Source: Streptomyces ortus (lineage in GTDB: Bacteria; Actinomycetota; Actinomycetes; Streptomycetales; Streptomycetaceae). From it: a stretch of 64,000 nt of DNA. Shown here piece by piece: positions 36,007 through 43,416 of the stretch. Both the position numbers and the translations under genes were made by a program. Below the pieces are notes generated by a model. The model ran no database searches, was not told where the DNA came from, and worked only from the letters and a program-made list of their open reading frames with translations. The stretch covers positions 2,705,264-2,769,263 of the forward strand of contig NZ_JAIFZO010000002.1 of the NCBI RefSeq assembly GCF_026341275.1, given 5' to 3'. Each line of letters begins with the position of its first letter. Positions within the stretch are counted from its first letter, which is position 1.

Positions 36007-36512
36007 GAAGGCACCACCTTCGCGATCGGTGGGGCGGTCTCCCGGGGCGGATGCAGCAGGGTGGCCATGGCACGGGCGCAGATCGCCCGTACGCGTTCCG
36101 TGGGCAGTCCCAGCAGCGCGGCGGCCTGCTCCTCGGCGACGCCCTCGTACATGCGCAGGACGAGGATCAGCCGTTCCTGCGGGGTGAGGTGGCGCAGGGC
36201 GCTGTCGGGGGCGGGGCGGCCACGTAGGTACGTCCGGCCGAGGCCGCCGTACTGGTGCCAGGCCCCGCGTGCGAAGCGCACGGCCAGCTGCTGCCGGGTC
36301 CGGTCGTACGGGTCCTCGCCGCGCAGGCGGTCCCAGACGGCGTACGTGTGGGCGAGGGTCGCGGTGAGCAGGCGCCGCGCGCGCGGGTTGTCGTCCGGGG
36401 GCTCCGCGGTGAGCAGTGTGGCGGCATGCAGCAACCGCCCTGCCGCGCCCGCGACGAACGCCTCGAACTCCCGGGCACGGCGGGCGTTCCGGGACGCCTG
36501 CCGCTTTCGCAC
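36003..36512 (-). CDS. Sigma-70 region 4-like regulatory protein
   Basis: 169 residues from GTG 36512, preceded by GGGGAGG at proper spacing. The open frame upstream lacks a site. The C-terminal part (LRHLTPQERLILVLRMYEGVAEEQAAALLGLPTERVRAICARAMATLL) is a sigma-70 region 4 helix-turn-helix. The N-terminal ~95 residues occupy the region 2 position but lack a clear DxxQ/-10-binding signature, so it may be a degenerate ECF sigma factor. The overlapping downstream membrane-protein gene is a candidate regulator of its activity. Target promoters unknown. Confidence 0.82.
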   Translation of the reverse strand: MRKRQASRNARRAREFEAFVAGAAGRLLHAATLLTAEPPDDNPRARRLLTATLAHTYAVWDRLRGEDPYDRTRQQLAVRFARGAWHQYGGLGRTYLRGRPAPDSALRHLTPQERLILVLRMYEGVAEEQAAALLGLPTERVRAICARAMATLLHPPRETAPPIAKVVPS

Positions 36513-36697
36513 CGCGCCTCCCCGTGGGAAAACCGGGGCCCTGGAGACGTACGCCGTGAACAGCCGCGTACCTCGGGGCCCGACTTCATATGAGGCCAGG
36601 CGCGGGCCCCGGTCAAGAGGGCGGCACGAGACGGTACGGCCGGATCGGTCGCGGCGGCTCGGTGCGGCCCCGCGCGGCAGGGGCGGCGGGCGGCAGG

Positions 36698-37216
36698 TCA
36701 GGAGGGTGCCGGTGCCTCCGCGGACGGCGACGCGGCCATGCGGGTGGAGAGCGCGACATTGAAGCGGGTGAGCAGCGCGCAGAAGGCGTCGCGCTCCTCC
36801 GGCGACCACTCCTGCGTCAGCTCCGCCATCAACTGGCGCCTGGAGGAACGGACTTCGTCCAGACGGGAGAGTCCGCGCGGCGACAGCTGGAGCACCACGG
36901 CACGCCCGTCCTCCGGGTGGGAGGTGCGCTTGACGAGCCCGGTGTCGACCAGCGGGGCCACCTGCCGGGTGACCGTCGAGGAGTCGATGCCCATGCTCGC
37001 GGCGAGCGCCTTGACGCCCATCGGCCCCTCCTTGTCGAGGCGGTTGAGCAGCAGGTACGCGGCGCGGTCCATCGAGTTGCGCACCTGTCCGACCCCGCCG
37101 AGCCGGGTCTGTTCGGCACGGCGGGCGAACACCGCGACCTCGTGCTGCAGTGTTTCCAGAAGACCGGTGTCACCGACGGTCGTCATGTCCATCGACATTT
37201 CAGGTGTTGTGGGCAT
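36698..37216 (-). CDS. MarR-family transcriptional regulator
   Basis: 172 residues from ATG 37216; downstream Met codons at 37195 and 37189 are possible starts. The winged helix-turn-helix is clear: GPMGVKALAASMGIDSSTVTRQVAPLVDTGLVKR, with the wing SHPEDGRAVVLQLSPRG. The helical dimerisation segments flank it. It is divergent from the threonine dehydratase gene with 145 bp between starts, so control of that gene or itself is likely. Confidence 0.92.
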   Translation of the reverse strand: MPTTPEMSMDMTTVGDTGLLETLQHEVAVFARRAEQTRLGGVGQVRNSMDRAAYLLLNRLDKEGPMGVKALAASMGIDSSTVTRQVAPLVDTGLVKRTSHPEDGRAVVLQLSPRGLSRLDEVRSSRRQLMAELTQEWSPEERDAFCALLTRFNVALSTRMAASPSAEAPAPS

Positions 37217-37361
37217 GGCCGGGGGCTCTATTCATGCGTGGGGCTGGGTTGGGGGACAGAGTACGCGGACGGGGGGCGGGCCGTACCGGCGCTGAGGAAA
37301 CCCGGTCTCGGACGTTGGTCACGCCCGCTGCGGCGCGGTATCAACTGCGAGAGTGGTGCCC

Positions 37362-38591
37362 ATGAGCTATCGCACGGCCCACCCCTTGCCGCCGGTGACC
37401 CTCGACGATGTGCGCGGCGCCCAGAAGATGCTCTCCGGAGTCGCGCGGACGACCGCCATGGAGGGCAGCAGGCACCTGTCCGGCCTGGTGGGGGCGCCGG
37501 TACACCTCAAGTGCGAGAACCTCCAGCGCACCGGTTCGTTCAAACTGCGCGGCGCGTACGTGCGGATCGCCGGGCTCCTCCCCGAGGAACGGGCGGCCGG
37601 AGTGGTCGCCGCCAGCGCGGGCAACCACGCCCAGGGCGTCGCCCTGGCCTCCTCGCTGCTCGGTGTGCACTCCACCGTCTTCATGCCCTCGGGCGCCCCG
37701 CTGCCGAAGGTCGCGGCGACGACGCACTACGGAGCCGAGGTGCGTACGCACGGCACGGTGGTGGACGAGACGCTGGCCGCCGCACAGGAGTACGCGGCCG
37801 GGACGGGCGCCGTCTTCATCCACCCCTTCGACCACCCCGACATCATCGCCGGGCAGGGCACGGTGGGCCTGGAGATCCTTGAGCAGTGCCCCGAGGTGCG
37901 CACGATCGTCGTGGGGATCGGCGGTGGCGGGCTCGCCGCGGGTGTCGCGGTCGCGGTGAAGGCGCTGCGGCCGGACGTGCGGATCGTGGGGGTGCAGGCG
38001 GCGGGCGCCGCCGCGTACCCGCCCTCGCTGGCGGCCGGGCGGCCGGTGTCGGTCGAGAACCCGGCGACGATGGCCGACGGGATCAAGGTCGGGCGGCCGG
38101 GGGACGTGCCGTTCGGGATCATCGCCGACCTGGTGGACGAGATCCGCACGGTCTCCGAGGACGCGCTGTCCAGCGCGCTGCTGCTCTGCCTCGAACGGGC
38201 CAAGCTGGTCGTCGAGCCGGCCGGCGCGAGTCCGGTCGCGGCGATCATGAGCGAGCCGGACACCTTCGAGGGCCCGGTCGTCGCGGTGCTGTCCGGCGGG
38301 AACGTCGATCCGCTGCTGATGCAGCGCATCCTGCGGCACGGTATGGCCGCGAACGGCCGCTACCTCGCGGTCACGCTGCGGCTGACGGACCGGCCCGGGG
38401 CCCTGGCCACGCTTCTCGGGGTGTTGTCAGTGGTGGACGCTAACGTCCTCGATGTGAGTCACGTACGGACCGACCCGCGGCTCGGGCTCACGGAGGTGGA
38501 GGTCGAACTGCACCTGGAGACGAAGGGGCCGAAGCACTGTGCCGAGGTGAACTCGGCCCTGCGGCGGGCGGGCTACACGGTCATCGACTGA
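37362..38591 (+). CDS. ilvA: Threonine ammonia-lyase (dehydratase) with ACT domain
   Basis: 409 residues from ATG 37362 (GTG 37353/37356 possible). The PLP lysine lies in LQRTGSFKLRGA. Other blocks are SAGNHAQGVA, the phosphate-binding GIGGGGLAAGV, and LSGGNVD. The C-terminal ~75 residues form a single ACT-like domain (LAVTLRLTDRPGALATLLGVL). Length and the single short ACT domain fit the catabolic-type enzyme more than the long biosynthetic IlvA. It forms 2-oxobutanoate, which feeds propionyl-CoA and isoleucine. A MarR gene is divergent from it. Confidence 0.93.
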   Translation: MSYRTAHPLPPVTLDDVRGAQKMLSGVARTTAMEGSRHLSGLVGAPVHLKCENLQRTGSFKLRGAYVRIAGLLPEERAAGVVAASAGNHAQGVALASSLLGVHSTVFMPSGAPLPKVAATTHYGAEVRTHGTVVDETLAAAQEYAAGTGAVFIHPFDHPDIIAGQGTVGLEILEQCPEVRTIVVGIGGGGLAAGVAVAVKALRPDVRIVGVQAAGAAAYPPSLAAGRPVSVENPATMADGIKVGRPGDVPFGIIADLVDEIRTVSEDALSSALLLCLERAKLVVEPAGASPVAAIMSEPDTFEGPVVAVLSGGNVDPLLMQRILRHGMAANGRYLAVTLRLTDRPGALATLLGVLSVVDANVLDVSHVRTDPRLGLTEVEVELHLETKGPKHCAEVNSALRRAGYTVID

Positions 38592-38673
38592 GGTCGGGCG
38601 AGGAGGCGCGCGACGGGGAGAACGCACGGAAACCGCACGCAGACCGCACGGAGAACCTGACCGGGAAAACCGC

Positions 38674-38703
38674 TTGAGGAAACGCGATACATCGCGTTAT
38701 GGT
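38674..38703 (+). promoter_or_regulatory. Promoter with perfect operator palindrome in its spacer
   Basis: A plausible -35 TTGAGG (38674-38679) and -10 TATGGT (38698-38703) are 18 bp apart. The palindrome AACGCGAT-AC-ATCGCGTT (38681-38698) fills the spacer almost exactly. It lies 125 bp upstream of the DrrA-type gene. A repressor of PadR or TetR type is expected but none is encoded nearby. Confidence 0.6.
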
Positions 38704-38827
38704 GTGTCTCTCGTCACCATCCGCTCGGGCGGGGTGCGAAATTCGCTCGCCCGGTGGCGCAAAGCAGGCGAAAATAGCCGCCCGCTCATCACCTTTCACT
38801 GGACCCCCACCCACTTGGGAGACTCAC

Positions 38828-39856
38828 ATGCCAGGCGCCATCTACGCCGAAGGCCTGGTGAAGACCTTCGGCGACGTAAGGGCTCTGGACGGCGTCGATC
38901 TCGATGTCCCGGAGGGGACGGTCCTCGGCCTCCTCGGGCCGAACGGCGCGGGAAAGACCACCGCCGTCCGCTGCCTCACCACGCTGCTCCGGCCCGACAG
39001 CGGCACAGCGGTCGTCGCCGGCATCGACGTACTCAAACACCCGAACGAGGTACGGCGCTCGATCGGTCTGTCCGGTCAGTTCGCCGCGGTCGACGAATAT
39101 CTGACGGGCCGTGAGAACCTCCACATGGTCGGCCAGCTCTACCAGATGAGGGCCAAGCAGGCGAAAGCCCGCGCGGTCGAACTGCTGGAGCAGTTCAACC
39201 TCACCGAGGCCGCCGACCGCACGGCGAAGACCTACTCCGGCGGTATGCGCCGCCGGCTCGACCTCGCCGCGGCGCTCGTCGTCTCACCGCCGGTCATGTT
39301 CATGGACGAACCGACGACCGGCCTCGACCCGCGCAACCGCCAGCAGTTGTGGGAGGTCATCAAGCAACTGGTCTCCGGCGGTACGACGCTGCTGCTGACC
39401 ACCCAGTACCTCGAAGAGGCCGACCACCTCGCGCACGACATCTGCGTCGTCGACCACGGCAAGGTCATCGCCCGCGGCACCTCCGACCAGCTCAAGGCCC
39501 GTACCGGCGGCGAGCGAGTGGAGGTCGTGGTGCACGACCGCGAGCACATCGCGACCGCCACCGAGGTCCTGCGGGGCTTCGGCAAGGGCGAGACCACCGT
39601 CGAGGACCACACCCGCCGCCTCACCGTGCCCGTCTCCGGCGGCGCGAAGCTCCTCGCGGAGGTCATCCGTGAGCTGGACGCCCGGGGCATCGAGATCGAC
39701 GACATCGGTCTGCGCCGCCCCACGCTCGACGACGTGTTCCTCTCCCTGACCGGCCACCTCGCCGAGCAGAAGGACGCGGAGAGCGGCGAAGGCACGGACA
39801 CCGAGGCACTCAAGGGATCCAAGGGATCCAAGCGCAAGAAGGAGGCCGCCAAGTGA
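38828..39856 (+). CDS. DrrA-type ABC transporter ATP-binding protein
   Basis: 342 residues from ATG 38828. Walker A is GPNGAGKTT, Q-loop GLSGQFAAVDEYLTGRENL, signature YSGGMRRRLDLAAAL, Walker B VMFMDEPTTGLDPRNR and the switch region TTQYLEEADHLA. The C-terminal ~100 residues carry the DrrA accessory domain (RVEVVVHDREHI ... RRPTLDDVFLSLTG) and a Lys/Ser-rich tail. It energises drug or lipid efflux with the permease whose GTG start overlaps its stop (39853-39856). Substrate unknown. Confidence 0.95.
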   Translation: MPGAIYAEGLVKTFGDVRALDGVDLDVPEGTVLGLLGPNGAGKTTAVRCLTTLLRPDSGTAVVAGIDVLKHPNEVRRSIGLSGQFAAVDEYLTGRENLHMVGQLYQMRAKQAKARAVELLEQFNLTEAADRTAKTYSGGMRRRLDLAAALVVSPPVMFMDEPTTGLDPRNRQQLWEVIKQLVSGGTTLLLTTQYLEEADHLAHDICVVDHGKVIARGTSDQLKARTGGERVEVVVHDREHIATATEVLRGFGKGETTVEDHTRRLTVPVSGGAKLLAEVIRELDARGIEIDDIGLRRPTLDDVFLSLTGHLAEQKDAESGEGTDTEALKGSKGSKRKKEAAK

Positions 39857-40710
39857 GCGCCGTCACCGATGCCGTGCGGACCGTGGCCCCGGGAGGCTCC
39901 CTCGGGCAGTCCGTCCGGGACTCCCTGGTCGTCGCCAAACGCAATCTGATCCGCATGACCCGGATCCCCGAGATGATCCTCTTCGGGATCATCCAGCCGG
40001 TGATGTTCGTGGTCATGTTCACGTACGTCTTCGGCGGCTCGATGCAGATCGGGAGCACCACCGACGCGGACGTCTACAAGAACTTCCTGATGGCGGGCAT
40101 CTTCGCGCAGACCGTCACGTTCGCCACGGCGGGCTCGGCCGCCGGGATCGCGGACGACATGCAGAAGGGGCTCGTCGACCGCTTCCGCTCCCTGCCGATG
40201 GCCCGCGGCGCGGTGCTGACCGGCCGGACCGTCGCCGACCTGGTGCAGACCGCCATCACCCTGCTCGTCCTCGCGGTCGTCGCGCTGCTCGTGGGCTGGC
40301 GCACCGGTTCCGCGGAGCCGACCAACGCCGCCAGGGTCCTGGGCGCCTTCGGCCTGCTGCTCCTCCTGGGATACGCCTTCACCTGGATCGGAGCGCTGAT
40401 CGGCCTGTCCGTGCGCACCCCCGAGGCGGCGACCTCGGGCGGGATCATCTGGCTGTTCCCGGTGACGTTCATCTCGAACGCCTTCGTGGACTCCAGCCAG
40501 ATGACTCCCTGGCTGCGGCACATCGCCGAGTGGAACCCGTTCAGCGCGACGGTGCAGGCGTGCCGTGTGCTGTTCGGCAACCCGGGGGTCGTGGAGTCCA
40601 GCGCCTGGCCCATGCAGCATCCCGTCTGGGCCTCGGTCATCTGGTCGGTGCTGATCGTCGTGCTCTTCCGCACCCTTGCGGTCCGCAAGTACCGCAAGGC
40701 GGACAGCTGA
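39853..40710 (+). CDS. DrrB-type ABC transporter permease
   Basis: 285 residues from GTG 39853, overlapping the upstream stop by 4 bp. It is an ABC-2 type permease with six predicted helices. Characteristic segments are NLIRMTRIPEMILFGIIQPVMFVVMFTYVFGG, GLVDRFRSLPMARGAVLTGR, and the C-terminal VTFISNAFVDSSQMTPWLRHIAEWNPFSATVQACR. It forms the membrane pore for the adjacent DrrA-like ATPase. A hairpin terminator lies 51 bp downstream. Confidence 0.95.
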   Translation: MSAVTDAVRTVAPGGSLGQSVRDSLVVAKRNLIRMTRIPEMILFGIIQPVMFVVMFTYVFGGSMQIGSTTDADVYKNFLMAGIFAQTVTFATAGSAAGIADDMQKGLVDRFRSLPMARGAVLTGRTVADLVQTAITLLVLAVVALLVGWRTGSAEPTNAARVLGAFGLLLLLGYAFTWIGALIGLSVRTPEAATSGGIIWLFPVTFISNAFVDSSQMTPWLRHIAEWNPFSATVQACRVLFGNPGVVESSAWPMQHPVWASVIWSVLIVVLFRTLAVRKYRKADS

Positions 40711-40760
40711 GCGGGCACGCCGAGCAGACACGGGGGAGCCCGGCGCCCGGGCACGGAGAA

Positions 40761-40786
40761 GCCCCCGGCGCGCAGGCGCCGGGGGC
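40761..40786. terminator. Bidirectional terminator between drrB-like and greA genes
   Basis: GCCCCCGGCGC (40761-40771) pairs with GCGCCGGGGGC (40776-40786) around a GCAG loop. Confidence 0.8.
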
Positions 40787-40812
40787 TCGCCGGGGCGACG
40801 CCGGGGACGGGG

Positions 40813-41310
40813 TTACGCGGCGTACGGCTTGGCTTCGAGGACCTTCACCGAGGCGAGCTTGCCGTTCGGCAGTTCGTACTGGGCGTCCTCGCCGATCCTC
40901 TTGCCGTTCACGCCGGAGCCCAGCGGGGACTGCGGCGAGTACGTCTCGATGTCGGAGCTCGCGTATTCGCGGGAGGCGAGCAGGAACGTGAGGGTGTCGT
41001 CCTCGTCGCCGTCGAAGGCGATGGTGACGACCATGCCGGGCGCCACCGCGCCGTCCGCCGCCGGAGCCTCGCCCACCTTCGCGTTCTCCAGGAGCTGCGT
41101 CAGCTGGCGCACCCGGAGCTCCTGCTTGCCCTGCTCCTCCTTGGCCGCGTGGTAGCCACCGTTCTCACGCAGATCGCCCTCCTCGCGCGCGGCCGCGATC
41201 TTGGCCGTGATCTCCGTGCGCGCAGGACCAGACAGGTGCTCCAGCTCGGCCTTGAGCTGGTTGTACGCCTCCTGGGTCAGCCAGGTGACGTTCTCGCTGG
41301 TCTGGGTCAC
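40813..41310 (-). CDS. greA: Transcription elongation factor GreA
   Basis: 165 residues from GTG 41310, which follows GAGGAGC at 6 nt; this gives the usual actinobacterial length. The N-terminal coiled coil is WLTQEAYNQLKAELEHLSGPARTEITAKIAAAREEGDLRENGGYHAAKEEQ. The tip acidic residues D and E of GDLREN are those that enter the RNA polymerase channel and stimulate cleavage of backtracked RNA. The C-terminal FKBP-like domain contains DIETYSPQSPLGSGVNGKR. It is monocistronic. Confidence 0.96.
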   Translation of the reverse strand: MTQTSENVTWLTQEAYNQLKAELEHLSGPARTEITAKIAAAREEGDLRENGGYHAAKEEQGKQELRVRQLTQLLENAKVGEAPAADGAVAPGMVVTIAFDGDEDDTLTFLLASREYASSDIETYSPQSPLGSGVNGKRIGEDAQYELPNGKLASVKVLEAKPYAA

Positions 41311-41532
41311 AGGTGCTCCTCGTAGGTACTGGGAATACAAAGCATCGCCCTACCCAGAAGAATGTTCCTTCTCGGGTGGGCGAAACCACGAGCCTAACAA
41401 TTCACGGGCCGAAGGGGGAGGACATAACCCATCAGAATTACGTCCACGCAGGTCAGCGCGGAAGTGCCGGGAGGGACATCCGCCGGTGTCGGGAGTGGTC
41501 CGGGGTGCACCGTGCGCCGCACGGTCCGCGGC

Positions 41533-41925
41533 TCAGTCCGCGTGGCAGCCGAGGAGTTCCGCGGTCGTACCGGGAGCCGTCGTGCGCAGCGTGAGGACCT
41601 TGTCGACACGGGTCGCGTCCTGGTCGAACCGGAAGTCCGCGCGGCCGACCTCGGCGCCGTCCTCGGCCTGGGACCGGATCGTGCAGTACCCCGTCACACC
41701 CGAATCCTTGCGGACCTCGAGATGCACCTTCACGGCGGAATCCGAGGCGTCGAAACTGATGACCTCCGCACTGATCTTGTTGCCCGCCACGTAGTGGAAG
41801 GCGAAATAGCCGATCAGCGCGAGCAGGGCCACTCCCAGCACAGAACCGATGATCTTGAGTTTGCGGTCGGCGCGCTCGTCCGCGGAGCGACCGTACCGGC
41901 CCTCGGGCAGCTGCACCGTACTCAT
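41533..41925 (-). CDS. DUF4307 membrane-anchored protein
   Basis: 130 residues. A charged N-terminus (LPEGRYGRSADERADRKLK) precedes one helix (IIGSVLGVALLALIGYFAFHYV). An extracellular beta-sandwich-like domain follows with ISAEVISFDASDSAVKVHLEVRKDSGVTGYCTIRSQAEDGAEVGR. Two extracellular Cys could form a disulfide. It is a DUF4307 member. It is consistently found next to the mycothiol amidase gene, here divergent from it, and function is unknown. Confidence 0.88.
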   Translation of the reverse strand: MSTVQLPEGRYGRSADERADRKLKIIGSVLGVALLALIGYFAFHYVAGNKISAEVISFDASDSAVKVHLEVRKDSGVTGYCTIRSQAEDGAEVGRADFRFDQDATRVDKVLTLRTTAPGTTAELLGCHAD

Positions 41926-42106
41926 GATCGTCCTCTCCGGGGCGGGTGCGCGGAGCCGGGGCCAGGAATTTTTCGCCCGCCGATTCGGTCACTATAGAAG
42001 TTCCCACCCGTCACCCGACCGCCACCCCTCATCGACGTCCCTACGGGACGACCCCTTTGGATTGCGCCGTTACACCGTGGGGCGCCGACTTACTGAGGAT
42101 TGAGTC

Positions 42107-42988
42107 TTGACTGACCAGCTGCGACTGATGGCCGTGCACGCCCACCCCGACGACGAGTCGTCGAAGGGCGCGGCCACCATGGCGAAGTACGTGTCCGAGG
42201 GGGTGGACGTGCTGGTCGTGACCTGCACGGGCGGGGAGCGCGGCTCCATCCTCAACCCCAAGCTGCAGGGCGACAAGTACGTCGAGGAGCACATCCACGA
42301 GGTGCGCAAGAAGGAGATGGACGAGGCCCGCGAGATCCTCGGCGTCAAGCAGGAATGGCTGGGCTTCGTCGACTCGGGCCTGCCCGAGGGCGACCCGCTG
42401 CCGCCGCTGCCCGAGGGCTGCTTCGCCCTGGAGGACGTCGACAAGGCCGCCGGCGAGCTGGTCCGCAAGATCCGTTCGTTCCGGCCGCAGGTGATCACCA
42501 CCTACGACGAGAACGGCGGCTATCCGCACCCGGACCACATCATGACCCACAAGATCTCGATGGTGGCGTTCGAGGGCGCGGCCGACACCGAGAAGTACCC
42601 GGAGTCGGAGTTCGGCCCGGCCTTCCAGGCGCAGAAGCTCTACTACAACCAGGGCTTCAACCGCCCGCGCACCGAGGCCCTGCACCACGCCCTGCTCGAC
42701 CGGGGCATGGAGTCGCCGTACGGGGACTGGCTCAAGCGGTGGGACGAGTTCGAGCGCGCCGAGCGCACCCTGACCACGCATGTGCCGTGCGCGGACTTCT
42801 TCGAGATCCGCGACAAGGCCCTCATCGCGCACGCCACGCAGATCGACCCCGACGGCGGCTGGTTCCGCGTCCCGATGGAGCTCCAGAGGGAGGTCTGGCC
42901 GACGGAGGAGTACGAGCTGGCGAAGTCCCTCGTCGACACATCCCTCCCCGAGGACGACCTCTTCGCGGGCATCCGCGACAATGCCTGA
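42107..42988 (+). CDS. mca: Mycothiol S-conjugate amidase
   Basis: 293 residues from TTG 42107, preceded by GAGGAT. The family zinc motif AHPDDE is at residues 12-17 and the second ligand is in YPHPDH. TCTGGERGS, KKEMDEAREILGVKQEWLGFVDSGLPEGDPLPPLP and NQGFNRPRTEALH are typical of Mca rather than the deacetylase MshB. It cleaves mycothiol-drug adducts, releasing mercapturic acids for export and recycling glucosaminyl-inositol. A small membrane-protein gene overlaps its 3' end. Confidence 0.95.
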   Translation: MTDQLRLMAVHAHPDDESSKGAATMAKYVSEGVDVLVVTCTGGERGSILNPKLQGDKYVEEHIHEVRKKEMDEAREILGVKQEWLGFVDSGLPEGDPLPPLPEGCFALEDVDKAAGELVRKIRSFRPQVITTYDENGGYPHPDHIMTHKISMVAFEGAADTEKYPESEFGPAFQAQKLYYNQGFNRPRTEALHHALLDRGMESPYGDWLKRWDEFERAERTLTTHVPCADFFEIRDKALIAHATQIDPDGGWFRVPMELQREVWPTEEYELAKSLVDTSLPEDDLFAGIRDNA

Positions 42989-43259
42989 TATGAGCGCAAG
43001 CCTGGCACTGACGCACCTCGTCCCCCTCGCCAAGGAGGTCGACGAGAACAAGGTCACCCCCGGTGTTCTCGGTTTCATCGTCTTCGCGGTGATGGCCGTG
43101 GCGGTATGGGGCCTGATGAAATCGATGAACCGGCAGCTGACGAGGGTCGACTTCGAGGAGGACGCCGACCCGAAGGCGGAATCCGCCGCGAAGGCGACCT
43201 CCGGAGCGACCGGCTCCGGCAGCGGTTCCGGAGGGACGGCTTCGCCCGCGAAGGGCTGA
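42981..43259 (+). CDS. Small membrane protein overlapping mca
   Basis: 92 residues from ATG 42981, or 89 from ATG 42990. The first option overlaps the mca stop and implies coupling. One helix (VTPGVLGFIVFAVMAVAVWGLM) is followed by KSMNRQLTRVDFEED and a Ser/Gly/Ala-rich tail. No recognised domain is seen. Genes of this size follow mca in streptomycetes as I recall, so a role linked to detoxification is possible but unproven. Confidence 0.78.
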   Translation: MPDMSASLALTHLVPLAKEVDENKVTPGVLGFIVFAVMAVAVWGLMKSMNRQLTRVDFEEDADPKAESAAKATSGATGSGSGSGGTASPAKG

Positions 43260-43302
43260 ACCCCGGACGCGACGGCGACCACCGCGACCGCGTCCGGCAC
43301 CT

Positions 43303-43380
43303 GATCCGGTGACGCCCGATCCGGTGATGCCCGATCCGGTGATGCCCTGATCCGGTGTTGTCCGGAGGCATCGCCGGATC
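43303..43380. repeat. Four 15-bp direct repeats plus one inverted copy
   Basis: GATCCGGTGATGCCC-type units start at 43303, 43318, 43333 and 43349. GGCATCGCCGGATC (43367-43380) is the inverted form. The inverted copy can pair with any of the direct copies (best 43333-43346, 14 bp with one wobble), giving alternative hairpins between convergent genes. It may act as a terminator. Confidence 0.75.
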
Positions 43381-43416
43381 AGCCGTACCCGGAAGGCCCG
43401 CCGGCGAGCGGCGCTC

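Noticed and set aside
43303..43380. CRISPR array
   Set aside because: Units are 15 bp, contiguous without spacers, and no cas gene is in the window.
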